64,000 bases of DNA from Modicisalibacter coralii (GTDB lineage: Bacteria; Pseudomonadota; Gammaproteobacteria; Pseudomonadales; Halomonadaceae): contig NZ_QWBW01000006.1 of NCBI RefSeq assembly GCF_004117855.1, positions 124,001 through 188,000 on the forward strand. The letters are read 5' to 3'. Positions 32,307 through 43,018 of the stretch are shown piece by piece. The position numbers were made by a program, and so were the translations under genes. Numbering within the stretch: position 1 is the first letter of the stretch; every line of letters starts with the position of its first letter. The notes below the pieces were generated by a model. It saw only the letters and a program-made list of their open reading frames with translations. It made no database searches and was not told where the DNA came from.

Positions 32307-35087
32307 ATGACACCCCCGACGTTACACGACATCGGCAGCACGTTCGACGCCTGGGCACGACACCCCCGGCGACGTGCAGCGCTCGAGGCGACCGGACTGC
32401 TCGACACGGCGAGCGAAGAACGTTTCGACAGCCTGACGCGGCTGGCCTGCCGGGTCTTCGACGTACCGGTTGCCTTGATCACCCTGCTGGATGGTCAGCG
32501 CCTGTGGTTCAAGTCCGCCTGCGGCACGCCGCTGCGCGAGATCGCGGCCAAGAGCTCGTTCTGCGCCCACACCCTGGCAAGGGAAGCGCTGGTGGTCATC
32601 GAGGATGCCAGCCAGGACCCGCGTTTCGCCGACAGCCCGTCGGTCAGCGACACGCCCTTTCTCCGTTTCTATGCCGGAGTGCCCATCCAGGGCCCCGACG
32701 AGATGATACTCGGGACCTTCTGCCTTCTCGACGAGCGGCCTCGCACGCTGAGTGACTGCGAACGCGAGACCCTCGAGGGTCTCGCGCGACTGACGAGCCT
32801 CGAGATCACACGCGGCGTCGAGACCGCTGCCTCGCACGCCATCGCCGAGGGTCACCAGCGCTATATCACTCGCCCGCCATTCGTTCCGGAACTGCTTCGC
32901 CACAGCGAGCGTCGCCATGTCGCCGGCGATACCCCGCGTGTGGTGCTTTCCGAGTTGCTGGATGAACTGCTCGACCATGTGAAGGGGGAGTACGGCCTGG
33001 TCGGCAGTCTCGAACCCGGCGACGAGGGCCGCGGCACGCTGAAGATACTCGGCTTGTCCAGCGTGGAGACCTCGCCCGCCATCCAGGAATTCTTTCTGCA
33101 AAGCGGCCGACGGTTGTGCCTGGAACGCCTCGACACGGTGAGCCGCGGCCGACTCAGCCGTCGTGCCGTGCAGTTCCTCGACGAGGCAGACCTCACCGCG
33201 CTGAACCAGGCCAAGCTGCCGCCCGGCCACCCCCGGCTGGACAACGTCCTGATCGTGCCCTTCCTGCGCAATGACCGACGCAACGGCCTGTTGCTCATCG
33301 CCAATCTGGCGTCATTGCCCGAGGCAAGCCTGATCGACGAGCTCGCCCCGTTGCAGGCGCTGGGCGGACGCCTCGTCCGCGCCCATCAGGATGCCCAGCA
33401 ACGTGCCTCGCTACAGGCCAGACTCGAGGAATTTCGTGCCACCCTGGATGCCACCCTCGATCTGATCCTGATCGTCGACGAGCAGACGCGCCGGTTGAGT
33501 TATTGCAACCAGGGCGCCCTGGCCCAGCTCGGCTACCCCGAGACCGAGCTTCTGGCCCTGCCGGCCAGCACGCTGAACGAGGCGTTCGATGTCGATTCGA
33601 TGAACAACCGCCTGGCCTCGCTGGCCGGCGACGTCACGTCCCTGCGCCTCGACACCACCCTGCGCTGCCGCGATGGCAGCGGTCTGCCGGTACAGGCCGT
33701 GGTACAGCGCATCAGCCACCACGCCACCGGACGCACCCACTACATCATCGTCGCTCGCGATCTTCGCGAGACCCTCAAGGCCCAGCGCGAGATCGACTGG
33801 ATCACCCATCACGACGCGCTCACCCACCAGCTCAACCGCTCCGGCTTTCTGCGCGCCGTCGAGCAGCGCGCCGCGGCTGCCGACGATACCCAGCGGCTGC
33901 ACATGGTGGTCATTTTCGGGATCGACCGCTTTCGGCGCATCAATGACGCCCATGGCACCCAGCAGGGCGACGCCATCCTGAAAGAGTTGGCGCAACAACT
34001 GAATCAACTGCTCCGCAAGTATCCGCAGGCACTGCTTGGACGCCTGGGCAGCGACGAGTTCGCCGTCAGCCTGCGGGTCAACAATACCCGCAAGGCCCTC
34101 GAACTCGCCGATCGCTGGCGGCAGGCCGTCGAGAATCATCGTTTCAACGCCATCGATGGCTTGCAGTTGACGGTCAGCGCCGGTGTCGCCACCGACTGGC
34201 AGGACGACATCCCGGCCGAGGAATTGCTGCGGCGCGCCAACGCGGCGCTGGTGCGCGCCAAGCGCAGCGGGCGCAACCGCTTTCGACAATACCTCACCGG
34301 CATGCTCGATGAAGCCAGCCGCGACGATGTCATCGAGCGGCGACTGGCCGGCGCTTTCAAGCGCGGGGACTTTCTTCTCAACTTCCAGCCGCAATGGAAC
34401 CTGGACGATCTGTCACGCCCGTGCGGCGCGGAAGTGCTGCTGCGCTGGCACGATGCCGATCTCGGGGTGGTGGGCCCCGACGTCTTCATTCCCATCCTCG
34501 AGGACAGCGGTCTGATGGTCGAGGTGGGTCGCTGGATCGTCGAACGTAGCCTGGACACCGTGGCGGCAGAGCGCGAGCGGCTTGCCGACGGCTTCTTCGT
34601 GAGTATCAACGTCAGTGCCGTGCAGTTGATGGACGACCGAAACTTCGCCGACTTCGTCGCCGAAGCCCTGCGGGTACGGCGACTGCCGACCTCGGTACTC
34701 GAACTCGAAGTCACCGAAACCGCCCTGATCCAGTCCCCGCTGCGCGTGGAACAGCAACTCGATGCCCTGCACCAGCAGTCGATCGCCATCGCTCTCGACG
34801 ATTTCGGCACCGGTTTCTCGTCGCTGTCGCATCTCAAGCAGTTCCCGTTCGACACGGTGAAGATCGACAAGTCCTTCATCGCCGGCCTGCCAAGTTCCAC
34901 CGAGGACCGAGCCATCGTCGAATCGCTGCTGACGCTGTGCCGGGGCTTCGGCCGTCGCGTCTGCGCCGAGGGCATCGAGACACCGGCCCAGCTCGACTTT
35001 CTGCGCCGCCTGCAATGCACGCGGGCCCAGGGCTACCTGCTGGGTCGCCCGGGGCCCGAACTGGTCATCGAATCGCCGTTTCAATGA
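32307..35087 (+). CDS. GAF-PAS-GGDEF-EAL cyclic-di-GMP protein, probable phosphodiesterase
   Basis: 926 residues, no membrane helices. N-terminal GAF (about 25-170: FDVPVALITLLDGQRLWFKS, RFYAGVPIQGPDEMILGTFC), a second GAF-like part (about 200-360), PAS (about 370-490), degenerate GGDEF (LGRLGSDEFAVSL; GSDEF in place of GGDEF) and EAL. The EAL domain reads GAEVLLRW (EVL for EAL, Glu kept), LELEVTETAL, DDFGTGFSSLSHLKQFPFDT and KIDKSFI, so phosphodiesterase residues are largely present while cyclase activity is doubtful. It starts eight bases after flaG and is probably transcribed from the flaG sigma-28 promoter. Confidence 0.9.
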   Translation: MTPPTLHDIGSTFDAWARHPRRRAALEATGLLDTASEERFDSLTRLACRVFDVPVALITLLDGQRLWFKSACGTPLREIAAKSSFCAHTLAREALVVIEDASQDPRFADSPSVSDTPFLRFYAGVPIQGPDEMILGTFCLLDERPRTLSDCERETLEGLARLTSLEITRGVETAASHAIAEGHQRYITRPPFVPELLRHSERRHVAGDTPRVVLSELLDELLDHVKGEYGLVGSLEPGDEGRGTLKILGLSSVETSPAIQEFFLQSGRRLCLERLDTVSRGRLSRRAVQFLDEADLTALNQAKLPPGHPRLDNVLIVPFLRNDRRNGLLLIANLASLPEASLIDELAPLQALGGRLVRAHQDAQQRASLQARLEEFRATLDATLDLILIVDEQTRRLSYCNQGALAQLGYPETELLALPASTLNEAFDVDSMNNRLASLAGDVTSLRLDTTLRCRDGSGLPVQAVVQRISHHATGRTHYIIVARDLRETLKAQREIDWITHHDALTHQLNRSGFLRAVEQRAAAADDTQRLHMVVIFGIDRFRRINDAHGTQQGDAILKELAQQLNQLLRKYPQALLGRLGSDEFAVSLRVNNTRKALELADRWRQAVENHRFNAIDGLQLTVSAGVATDWQDDIPAEELLRRANAALVRAKRSGRNRFRQYLTGMLDEASRDDVIERRLAGAFKRGDFLLNFQPQWNLDDLSRPCGAEVLLRWHDADLGVVGPDVFIPILEDSGLMVEVGRWIVERSLDTVAAERERLADGFFVSINVSAVQLMDDRNFADFVAEALRVRRLPTSVLELEVTETALIQSPLRVEQQLDALHQQSIAIALDDFGTGFSSLSHLKQFPFDTVKIDKSFIAGLPSSTEDRAIVESLLTLCRGFGRRVCAEGIETPAQLDFLRRLQCTRAQGYLLGRPGPELVIESPFQ

Positions 35088-35414
35088 GACCCCGCGTTAT
35101 CGCGGGATCCTGATCGAGAAGAAATCGCCCCTCCACCAGACACCATCGGTCGATTGGCAGGATAGCCTTTGCCGACGACGGTGCGCGTAGCGTCAATCCA
35201 TCCGCTTCCGTGGGAGGGGATTCATTCCCGACGACGGTGAGCCTGATGGCATGCAGGTCGTTTTATCGCGAACAAGCTCGCTCCCACCTGTCCCCTCCGA
35301 TGCCGCATGCCACGTAGGCGAGAGGAATGCATTCCCGACGGCGGTGGCCTGATGGCATGCAGGTCGTTTCATGACCCATGAGTTCGCTTCCAGGCCACAC
35401 CAGCCGCCGGCGAC
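35088..35414. repeat. REP-like repeat cluster between the GGDEF/EAL gene and fliE
   Basis: No gene. Two near-identical 46-base copies occur at about 35218-35264 and 35324-35369 (shared core GCCTGATGGCATGCAGGTCG), and a partial third near 35170-35185 (GCCGACGACGGTG). Between them lies CGCGAACAAGCTCGCTCCCA (35267-35286), which looks like the common Pseudomonas/Halomonas REP core read on the minus strand. The region is convergent (GGDEF/EAL plus, fliE minus), a usual place for such repeats. Confidence 0.8.
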
Positions 35415-35750
35415 TTACACCTGCATGTTCATGATGTCCTTGTAGGCGGTCACCAGGCGATTGCGCACCTGCACGCCCATCTGAAAGCCGATGCTGGACT
35501 TCTGCATGTCGACCATCACGTCGTTCAAGGCGACACCCGGCTCGCCGGCCTCGAAGGCCTTGATACCGGCGTCGGCTTTCTTCTGCAGGCGATTGATGCG
35601 CTCGACCGAGGATTGCAGGGCATCGGCGAAGCCGCCCTGCCCCACGCTGGTGGCCACCTGCTGCCCTCGGGCCTCCTGCGCGGCGCCGGCCTGCGTGGCC
35701 AGGCTCTGCATCTGTTGGAGTGCCGCCTGCATGGCAGGAGTGCTACTCAT
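35415..35750 (-). CDS. fliE: Flagellar hook-basal body junction protein FliE
   Basis: Connects the MS ring to the proximal rod. 111 residues from ATG 35750 with AGAGGAA upstream. C-terminal signature GVALNDVMVDMQKSSIGFQM followed by VQVRNRLVTAYKDIMNMQV. It faces away from fliF, so unlike enteric fliE-fliF it is divergent from the fliF operon, across 330 bases. Confidence 0.94.
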   Translation of the reverse strand: MSSTPAMQAALQQMQSLATQAGAAQEARGQQVATSVGQGGFADALQSSVERINRLQKKADAGIKAFEAGEPGVALNDVMVDMQKSSIGFQMGVQVRNRLVTAYKDIMNMQV

Positions 35751-36080
35751 GGCAATTCCTCTCGCATAAGGATTGGGTGATGGCAAGCCTACCAAGCACC
35801 GAGCCAGGGCCATGGCACCAAATGACGCGCAAAAATCGGGCTTTTCTCGCCTTTAGGCTGACAGCGGCTCCGGATAATGGCCCCCATCACACGACCGTCC
35901 TCGCGGCCGGGGTTTTCGACCTTGAATGCCCCCGACAACGATATTACCCGCCCCGCTGGACGCGCCCTCGAAATGGATGCTGGAGCCGGACATAACCATG
36001 CGACTTGCAGCGCCCCGGATCGCCCGGGCCACTACTGACGACATCGCCCTGTCGGGCCTCACCTTCCCGAGGAGGCGCGC
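35751..36080. promoter_or_regulatory. fliE/fliF divergent intergenic region
   Basis: 330 bases without a gene, presumably holding class II promoters for both fliE and fliF. I could not identify a FlhDC box or a convincing sigma-70 pair by eye. fliF has GAGGAGG just before its start. Confidence 0.5.
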
Positions 36081-37856
36081 ATGAGCGACGCCGCTTCGTC
36101 GCAGCCGAACGCCAACCGCGCGGCCACTGGCAACACTACCGGCATGTCCGCACAGGGCCTGCTTGCCCAGTTGCGCGGCAATCCCCGGATCCCCCTGATC
36201 ATCGCTGCCGCCGCGGCGATCGCGATCATTGCCGCGTTGCTGCTGTGGGCGCGCAGCCCCGAGTATCGCGTGCTCTACAGCAACCTCACCAACGCCGATG
36301 GCGGGCGCATCATCAGCGAACTCGACAAGCGCGGTATCCCTTATCAGTTCAGCGAGGGCGGCGGCGCATTGCTGGTCCCCGCCGACCAGGTGCACCCGCT
36401 GCGTCTGCAGCTCGCCGAACAGGGCCTGCCCAAGGGCGGCGATGTCGGCTTCGAGTTGATGGACAACCAGGCCTTCGGCATCAGCCAGTTTGCCGAGCAC
36501 GTCAATTACCAGCGCTCGCTCGAAGGGGAACTCTCCCAGTCGATCAAGACCCTGGGGCCGGTCGCCGCCGCGCGGGTTCATCTCTCGCTGGCCAAGCCCT
36601 CGGTCTTCGTCCGCGAGAGCCAGCCCGCCAAGGCCTCGGTGATCCTGACGCTCGAGCCCGGCCGCGCCCTTGGCGACGGTCAGGTCAATGCCATCGTTCA
36701 CATGGTCTCGAGCAGTGTCTCGGATCTGGCGCCGGACAACGTCACCGTGGTCGACCAGAACGGTCGCCTGCTGTCGCGCAGCGATGGCGGCACCACGGGC
36801 CTCGACGGCACCCAACTGGATTACATCCAGGAAGTCGAGAACACCTATCAGCAACGCATCGAGCGCATCCTGGCGCCGATCCTGGGCGCCAATAACGTGC
36901 GCGCCCAGGTCGCGGCACAGATCGACTTCTCGAAGCGCGAACAGACCGCCGAGCGCTACCAGCCCAACCAGCCGCCCAACCAGGCCGCCGTGCGCAGCCG
37001 TCAGTTGAACCAGACCTACACCGGTGGCGATGAACTGGCCAACGGGGTTCCCGGCGCCCTGTCCAACACCCCGCCGGGCGCGGCCGCCTCGCCGATCGAC
37101 AACGGCCAGGCCAACGACGCCCAGGGGGATGGCAACAACGCCCAGGATCAGGCCAACGCCGCCAACGGGCAGAATGGGGCCAATACCCAGGCCGGCAACG
37201 ACACGCCGCCCAGCCGCCTGCAGAGCAACGACACCATCAACTACGAGGTGGATCGTCAGGTCGAGCACGTGCAGTTCGAGCGCGGCGACGTCCAGCGATT
37301 GTCGGTGGCGGTGGTCGTCGACTACCGGGATGGCGTGAACGACGCCGGTGAGCCGGTCAAGAAGCCGCTCAGCGACGAGGAGATGGCCAGCATCAAGCGC
37401 CTCGTTCGTCAGGCGATGGGCTTCTCGGAAAACCGCGGCGATGCCATCGAGGTGGTCAACTCGCCGTTCGCCGAGCGCGATGACAGCGTTCCGGAAGTGC
37501 CATGGTGGAAGTCGCCCGATGTCATCCAGTTGGCGCTGACGCTGGGTCGCTATCTGCTGGTCGCACTGGCCGCCCTGTTCCTGTGGTTCATGGTGCTGCG
37601 CCCGCTGATCAAGCGTAATAGCCTTCCCCCCGCCGCGGAACCGGCATTGCGTGGCCCGACGGCGGGCCGGGCCGGCGTGGCCGCCATCGAGGGCGATGGC
37701 GAGGAGTCGGCGGAAGACACGCCCGAGGCGCCGCCGCAGCGCCGCCGCCGTCGCTCGACGGCCTATGAGCAGAACCTCAAGGACGCCCGCGAGATGGCCC
37801 AGGAAGACCCGCGCCTGGTGGCCATGATCGTCAGAAGCTGGATGAACGAACAATGA
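36081..37856 (+). CDS. fliF: Flagellar MS-ring protein FliF
   Basis: Builds the inner-membrane MS ring on which the rotor and export gate assemble. 591 residues: membrane helix near 40-60 ([19 protein letters not shown]), the ring-building motifs ([36 protein letters not shown]), a Gln/Asn/Ala-rich low-complexity loop (about 330-385), second helix ([19 protein letters not shown]) and a C-terminal FliG-binding tail. Start has a strong GAGGAGG. First gene of fliFGHIJK. Confidence 0.97.
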   Translation: MSDAASSQPNANRAATGNTTGMSAQGLLAQLRGNPRIPLIIAAAAAIAIIAALLLWARSPEYRVLYSNLTNADGGRIISELDKRGIPYQFSEGGGALLVPADQVHPLRLQLAEQGLPKGGDVGFELMDNQAFGISQFAEHVNYQRSLEGELSQSIKTLGPVAAARVHLSLAKPSVFVRESQPAKASVILTLEPGRALGDGQVNAIVHMVSSSVSDLAPDNVTVVDQNGRLLSRSDGGTTGLDGTQLDYIQEVENTYQQRIERILAPILGANNVRAQVAAQIDFSKREQTAERYQPNQPPNQAAVRSRQLNQTYTGGDELANGVPGALSNTPPGAAASPIDNGQANDAQGDGNNAQDQANAANGQNGANTQAGNDTPPSRLQSNDTINYEVDRQVEHVQFERGDVQRLSVAVVVDYRDGVNDAGEPVKKPLSDEEMASIKRLVRQAMGFSENRGDAIEVVNSPFAERDDSVPEVPWWKSPDVIQLALTLGRYLLVALAALFLWFMVLRPLIKRNSLPPAAEPALRGPTAGRAGVAAIEGDGEESAEDTPEAPPQRRRRRSTAYEQNLKDAREMAQEDPRLVAMIVRSWMNEQ

Positions 37857-38848
37857 GCGAAATGAGCGGCGCCCGCCGCGGCGCGATCCTGCTGCTCTCT
37901 CTCGACGAGGACAGTGCAGCCGAAGTCTTCAAGTACCTCTCACCCAAGGAGGTACAGGAGATCAGCATGGAGATGGCCGGTCTCGACCAGGTCTCCCACG
38001 AGGACATGAGCAAGGTGCTGGCCGAGTTCCACGACGAGGCCGAGCAGTTCACCGCCATCAATCTGCACTCGAGCGACCACATTCGCTCGGTGCTGACCAA
38101 GGCGCTGGGCAGCGAGCGTGCGTCGAGCCTGATCGAGGACATCCTCGAGAGCACCAGCACCAGCTCGGGCATCGACTCGCTGAACCTGATGGAACCCTCG
38201 ATGGTCTCCGAGCTGATCCGCGACGAGCACCCGCAGATCATCGCCACCATCCTGGTCCATCTCGAGCGTCACCAGGCGGCCGACATCCTGCAACTGTTCG
38301 ACGACAAACTGCGCAATGACGTGGTGCTGCGCATCGCCACTTTCAGCGGCGTCCAGCCGGCGGCGCTGCAGGAGCTCACCGAGGTCCTCGGCGGCATGCT
38401 CGACGGTCAGAATCTCAAGCGCAGCAAGATGGGCGGCGTGAGGACCGCGGCCGAGATCCTCAACCTGATGAACTCCTCGCAGGAAGAGGTGGTCATCGAG
38501 AACGTCCGCGCGCACAGCGAGGATCTCGCCCAGAAGATCATCGACGAGATGTTCCTGTTCGAGAACCTGCTCGACATCGACGATCGCGGCATCCAGCTGA
38601 TCCTCAAGGAGGTCGAGACCAACTCGCTGGTGGTCGCGCTCAAGGGCGCGCCGGACGCGCTGCTCGAGAAGTTCATGGCCAACATGTCGCAGCGCGCCGC
38701 ACAGATGCTCCAGGAGGATCTCGAGGCGCGCGGCCCGATCCGGGTCTCGCAGGTCGAAGCCGAGCAGAAGGCGATCCTCCAGGTCGTGCGGCGTCTGGCC
38801 GACAGCGGCGAGATAGTCCTCGGCGGCGGAGACGACAGCTATGTCTGA
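37853..38848 (+). CDS. fliG: Flagellar motor switch protein FliG
   Basis: Rotor protein that receives torque from MotA. 331 residues with the three FliG domains: N-terminal FliF-binding part ([20 protein letters not shown]), middle domain ([20 protein letters not shown]), and C-terminal torque domain ([40 protein letters not shown]). Overlaps fliF by four bases (ATGA). Confidence 0.97.
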   Translation: MSEMSGARRGAILLLSLDEDSAAEVFKYLSPKEVQEISMEMAGLDQVSHEDMSKVLAEFHDEAEQFTAINLHSSDHIRSVLTKALGSERASSLIEDILESTSTSSGIDSLNLMEPSMVSELIRDEHPQIIATILVHLERHQAADILQLFDDKLRNDVVLRIATFSGVQPAALQELTEVLGGMLDGQNLKRSKMGGVRTAAEILNLMNSSQEEVVIENVRAHSEDLAQKIIDEMFLFENLLDIDDRGIQLILKEVETNSLVVALKGAPDALLEKFMANMSQRAAQMLQEDLEARGPIRVSQVEAEQKAILQVVRRLADSGEIVLGGGDDSYV

Positions 38849-39581
38849 TCGTCTCGTTCAGCCCGAGCACGACGACGGGGCCTGGGAACGCTGGCAGATG
38901 GACGAATTGCGCAGCGCTGGCGGCGGCAACGGCGCGCGGCACGAGCAGGAGCGTCGCGAGGCGATCCGGCGCCGCGCCCGGGAGCATCAGGCCCAGCTCG
39001 ATGCCATGCGCGAACAGGCCCGCCAGGAAGCCTGGCGGCAGGGGCATGAGGAAGGCTTCGCCCAGGGTCGCGAGGAAGGCTACAAGAAGGGGCTGCAGGA
39101 AGGCTTCGAGGCCGGCGAGGCGCAGATGCGCCAGGAAACCGAGACAACGCTGCGCCCACTGCTGCCGCTCGCCGAGCAGTTCGACGCCGCCCTGGCCACC
39201 CTCGACGAGGAAGTCGCCGAGCGGCTGGTCGACCTGGCCCTGGCCACCGGTCGCCGGCTTGCCGGCGAAGCGCTCGAGGCCCGCCCCGAGGAGATTCTCG
39301 ACATCGTCCGCGAACTGCTGCATGTCGAGCCGGCCCTTTCGGGGCGTCCGCGATTATGGCTGCACCCCGCCGACCTGACCCTGGTCAAGGCCCATCTGGG
39401 CCATGAATTCGAGGCCGCCGGCTGGCAACTGCAACCCGACGACACCATCAGCCGGGGCGGCTGCCGCGCGACCAGCGCCAGCGGCGATCTCGATGCCACG
39501 CTGGAAACGCGCTGGGCCTCGATCGTCGCCCAGGTTCGTCGCCGCAACACTCCCGATACGCCACCGGAGGACAGCGAATGA
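38841..39581 (+). CDS. fliH: Flagellar assembly protein FliH
   Basis: Negative regulator and stator-like partner of the export ATPase FliI. 246 residues. The N-terminal half is a charged helix with the family's GxxxG-type spacing ([28 protein letters not shown]); the C-terminal half matches FliH/HrpE ([40 protein letters not shown]). Start overlaps fliG by eight bases. Confidence 0.94.
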   Translation: MSDRLVQPEHDDGAWERWQMDELRSAGGGNGARHEQERREAIRRRAREHQAQLDAMREQARQEAWRQGHEEGFAQGREEGYKKGLQEGFEAGEAQMRQETETTLRPLLPLAEQFDAALATLDEEVAERLVDLALATGRRLAGEALEARPEEILDIVRELLHVEPALSGRPRLWLHPADLTLVKAHLGHEFEAAGWQLQPDDTISRGGCRATSASGDLDATLETRWASIVAQVRRRNTPDTPPEDSE

Positions 39582-40987
39582 CCTCGGCGGACGCCCTTTC
39601 CAACCGCCACCAGCGGCACTGGCAGGAGGCGCTCGGCGGGGTGCGCCAGCGTGTCGCCGCGTTGCCGGGCTACCGGGCCAGCGGCCGCATCGTGCGTGCC
39701 ACCGGGCTGGTGCTCGAGGCCGTGGGGCTGCGCATACCGCTGGGCAGCGCCTGCCGCATCGAGGTTTCCCCCCAGGGCAGCGGGATCGACGCCGCGCAGT
39801 CGCCGCGCTACGCCGAGGCCGAAGTCGTGGGTTTCTCCGGCGAGAAACTCTTCCTGATGCCGCTGGAAGAGGTCAGCGGCCTGTTGCCGGGCGCCCGGGT
39901 CTTTCCCCTCGGCGAGGGTCGCGATGCCAACAGCAGTGCGCGCCGCTTCCCGCTGGGCGATAGCCTGCTGGGGCGCGTGGTCGACGGCAACGGGCGGCCA
40001 CTGGACGGCAAGGATGGGCTGCTCGACGTCCCCCATGCACCGCTGGCCACGCCGCCGTTCAATCCACTGTCGCGGGCCCCGATCGAGGAGCAGATCGACG
40101 TCGGCATTCGGGCCATCAATGGTCTGTTGAGCGTGGGCCGCGGGCAGCGCATGGGGCTGTTCGCCGGATCGGGCGTGGGCAAGTCGGTACTGCTGGGCAT
40201 GATGGCCCGCTATACCCGGGCCGACGTGATCGTGGTGGGCCTGATCGGCGAGCGTGGACGCGAGGTCCAGGACTTCATCGACAACATCCTCGGCGAGGAG
40301 GGCCGGCGTCGCGCGGTGGTGGTCGCCGCCCCCGCCGATACCTCGCCGCTGCAGCGCCTGCAGGGCGCCGCCTACGCCACCCGGCTGGCCGAGGACTTTC
40401 GCGACGCGGGACGCAACGTGCTGCTGATCATGGACTCGCTGACCCGCTACGCCATGGCCCAGCGCGAGATCGCCCTGGCGATCGGCGAACCGCCGGCGAC
40501 CAAGGGCTACCCGCCCTCGGTGTTCGCCAAGCTGCCCGGCCTGGTCGAACGTGCCGGCAACGGCCCCCGGGGCGGCGGCTCGATCACCGCCTTCTATACC
40601 GTGCTCACCGAAGGCGACGACCAGCAGGACCCGATCGCCGACTCGGCACGGGCGATCCTCGACGGCCATATCGTGCTCTCGCGGGCCCTGGCCGAAAGCG
40701 GTCACTACCCGGCGATCGACATCGAGGCCTCGATCAGCCGTGCGATGACCGCGATCGTCGACGGCGACCAGTGGCGTCAGGCCCAGCGCTTCAAGCAGTT
40801 GGTCTCGCGCTACCAGCGAAATCGCGACCTGATCAGCGTAGGTGCCTACACCCCGGGGCACGACCCACAGCTCGACCAGGCGGTCTCGATGTTCCCGTCA
40901 CTGGAGCAATTCCTCCAGCAGCGGATCGACGAACGCGCGAATATCGACGAAACACGGCGGGTATTGAACACATTGGTGTCGCCCTGA
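39578..40987 (+). CDS. fliI: Flagellum-specific ATPase FliI
   Basis: Hexameric ATPase of the flagellar type III export apparatus. 469 residues with Walker A AGSGVGKS at 196-203, [17 protein letters not shown], Walker B region [20 protein letters not shown], and the C-terminal [16 protein letters not shown] overlaps the fliH stop by four bases. No unusual feature. Confidence 0.97.
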   Translation: MTSADALSNRHQRHWQEALGGVRQRVAALPGYRASGRIVRATGLVLEAVGLRIPLGSACRIEVSPQGSGIDAAQSPRYAEAEVVGFSGEKLFLMPLEEVSGLLPGARVFPLGEGRDANSSARRFPLGDSLLGRVVDGNGRPLDGKDGLLDVPHAPLATPPFNPLSRAPIEEQIDVGIRAINGLLSVGRGQRMGLFAGSGVGKSVLLGMMARYTRADVIVVGLIGERGREVQDFIDNILGEEGRRRAVVVAAPADTSPLQRLQGAAYATRLAEDFRDAGRNVLLIMDSLTRYAMAQREIALAIGEPPATKGYPPSVFAKLPGLVERAGNGPRGGGSITAFYTVLTEGDDQQDPIADSARAILDGHIVLSRALAESGHYPAIDIEASISRAMTAIVDGDQWRQAQRFKQLVSRYQRNRDLISVGAYTPGHDPQLDQAVSMFPSLEQFLQQRIDERANIDETRRVLNTLVSP

Positions 40988-41050
40988 ATCCGTTAGGCTT
41001 TGCGCACAATGGCTGAATCCGACCGTCCGGTCGACATGAGGTGATCCATC

Positions 41051-41521
41051 ATGACCCACGCTTCGCCGCTCGACACCTTGATTTCCCTGACGCGCGACGC
41101 TCGCGACAGCGCCAACGTCAAGCTCGTCGAGTTGCGTCGCGCGCGCCAGGAGGCCCAGGTCCAGCTCGAGACCCTGCAGCAGTATCGCCAGGAATACCGG
41201 GAAAAACTCCAGCGCGCCATGGAGAATGGCATCGGCCCGGACAGCTGGCGCAACTACCAGCAGTTCCTGCTGTCGCTGGACGGCGCCATCGACCGGGCGC
41301 GCAAGACCCTTCAGGATCGCGAGTCGAAGCTCGGGCAAGGCCAGCAGCACTGGCAGCAGGAGCAGCGCAAGCTCTCCGCCTACGACACCCTGGCGGACCG
41401 CCGCGAACAGCGTGAACAACAGCGCATCAACCGACGCGAACAGCGCCAGAGCGATGAAATGGCCAGCAATCAGCTGCTGCGTCGCCAGACGCAGGAATCG
41501 CGTCACGAGACCAGCCACTAG
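41051..41521 (+). CDS. fliJ: Flagellar export protein FliJ
   Basis: Central-stalk-like coiled-coil partner of FliI. 156 residues, almost wholly helical and rich in Gln/Arg/Glu (NVKLVELRRARQEAQVQLET, YREKLQRAMENGIGPDSWRN). Recognised by its QYRQEYREKLQ pattern, length and place between fliI and fliK. Starts ATG 41051 after AGGTGATC, 63 bases past fliI. Confidence 0.9.
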   Translation: MTHASPLDTLISLTRDARDSANVKLVELRRARQEAQVQLETLQQYRQEYREKLQRAMENGIGPDSWRNYQQFLLSLDGAIDRARKTLQDRESKLGQGQQHWQQEQRKLSAYDTLADRREQREQQRINRREQRQSDEMASNQLLRRQTQESRHETSH

Positions 41522-41532
41522 GAGGCCGCCCC

Positions 41533-42981
41533 ATGGCACCCACTTCCCTGCCATCCGTCTCCGCGACGACCTCCTCGACGCCGGGTACTTCCCGCGGTGG
41601 CGAGTCGGCCTCGAACGGAAACCTGTTCGCCCAGCTGATGGCCAGCACCGGCAAGCTCGCGCGCGGCCAGGACACGCCGGCCAACGGCAGTGAGTCCGTC
41701 GGCGCCACTGGCGAGATCGGCACCTCGGCCCGCGATCTCGAGACCATGCTCCAGGCTCTGAAAACCGCCCCGGAAGGCGACGAACTGACCCAGCAGCTCG
41801 AAGCGCTGCTCGACCGCCAGGCCGGACTCGACGGCTCGACCCAGGAGGGCAGCGATCCCGGCGAGCTGCTCGCGAGTCTGCTCGAGACCCTGCAGGACTC
41901 GCCTTCCCAGGGCGCGGACACGCTGGCCACACTGCGCAAGGAGCTCGGTGAGCCGGGCGATCTCGACGGCATCCGCGAACGCCTCGATGCCATCGCCGGA
42001 GCGCTCGGTCAGCCGCAGGCACCGATCCAGCCGCTGTCCCAGGCCGTCGCCCGGGCCGCTCAGGCGAACACCGCCAACGCTGGCAATGCACAGGCCATGG
42101 GTGCCGCGAACGCCATGCTCGCGAGTCGCATTGCCGGCATCGATGACACGGCTGCTGGCCGCTTGACCCCCGATACGCGGACCACGGCAACGACCGGTCT
42201 TGTCGCGGGCGACGCCAGCACGAGCGCTGGCGGCAGTAACACCCTTGCCGACAGGTCGCCATCCCAGGATTTCATCCAGTCGCTGCAGACGATCAATAAC
42301 GGCGGCGCCGCGACACACCGCTCCGGCCAGGACGCCGCGGCGAACACTGCACTGACCAGCGCCCAGCTCGCCGCCCAGTTCGAGACAAGAGCGCCGGCGG
42401 GCAAGGTGCCGGAATCGTCCGGCAAGGGTGCCGATGCCGTCAGCCCGTCACTGCTGGCTAGCCACGCACCGCACCAAGCCGGCGCGCTGCAGGCCGGCAA
42501 TGGCGTCGCTTCACCCACGACGGCCATGACCGGCGGCATGCCCAGCGCGACGCTCGCGGCGCCCCTCGGCTCCGGTGAGTGGCAGCAGGGCCTCGGCCAG
42601 CAACTGGTCAACCTGCATCAACGTGGCGACCAGCAGGTCCAGTTGCACCTGCACCCCGCCGAACTCGGCCCGCTGTCGGTACATCTGAAGGTCGACGACC
42701 AGCTGGCCCAGGCGCAGTTCCTCTCGAACAACCCGCATGTCAGGGCAGCCATTGAGCAGGCCCTGCCCCAGTTGCGGGCGGCCCTCGGCGAGGCCGGCAT
42801 CCAGCTCGGTGACACCACGGTCGGCGATCAGGCACAGCAGCAGGAACGCAACGGCGACGGGAACCCCGGGAGCTCTTCCCAGAGAGGGACACTGGCCTTC
42901 GACGGCGATTCCTCCGAGGCATCCGGCATCCCGATGACGCCGCTGACGCTGGAGGCGAACGGGGTCGATCTGTACGCGTGA
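41533..42981 (+). CDS. fliK: Flagellar hook-length control protein FliK
   Basis: Secreted ruler that stops hook growth and switches export specificity through FlhB. 482 residues: a long low-complexity Ala/Gly/Ser/Asp N-terminal part (ruler) and a C-terminal Flg_hook domain with VQLHLHPAELGPLSVHLKVD, AQAQFLSNNPHVRAAIEQAL, LPQLRAALGEAGIQLGDTTV. It closes the fliFGHIJK block; a strong hairpin lies 38 bases after it. A second FliK-like gene is at 16253-17428. Confidence 0.94.
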   Translation: MAPTSLPSVSATTSSTPGTSRGGESASNGNLFAQLMASTGKLARGQDTPANGSESVGATGEIGTSARDLETMLQALKTAPEGDELTQQLEALLDRQAGLDGSTQEGSDPGELLASLLETLQDSPSQGADTLATLRKELGEPGDLDGIRERLDAIAGALGQPQAPIQPLSQAVARAAQANTANAGNAQAMGAANAMLASRIAGIDDTAAGRLTPDTRTTATTGLVAGDASTSAGGSNTLADRSPSQDFIQSLQTINNGGAATHRSGQDAAANTALTSAQLAAQFETRAPAGKVPESSGKGADAVSPSLLASHAPHQAGALQAGNGVASPTTAMTGGMPSATLAAPLGSGEWQQGLGQQLVNLHQRGDQQVQLHLHPAELGPLSVHLKVDDQLAQAQFLSNNPHVRAAIEQALPQLRAALGEAGIQLGDTTVGDQAQQQERNGDGNPGSSSQRGTLAFDGDSSEASGIPMTPLTLEANGVDLYA

Positions 42982-42986
42982 CCCCT

Positions 42987-43013
42987 TCAGATTTGCCGAT
43001 TCCGCGCCGATAA
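42987..43013 (+). promoter_or_regulatory. Possible weak sigma-28 promoter before fliL
   Basis: TCAG (42987-42990), 15 bases, GCCGATAA (43006-43013). The -10 is perfect; the -35 lacks the last A. A strong hairpin (43019-43047) would fall at the 5' end of the RNA. fliL operons usually belong to class II, so this may be chance or a late booster. Confidence 0.4.
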
Positions 43014-43018
43014 CCCCA

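Noticed and set aside
35813-35828. TGGCAC like the -24 element of a sigma-54 promoter upstream of fliE
   Set aside because: The -12 GC dinucleotide is not at the required distance, and the locus is of the FlhDC type, which does not need sigma-54 for flagellar genes.
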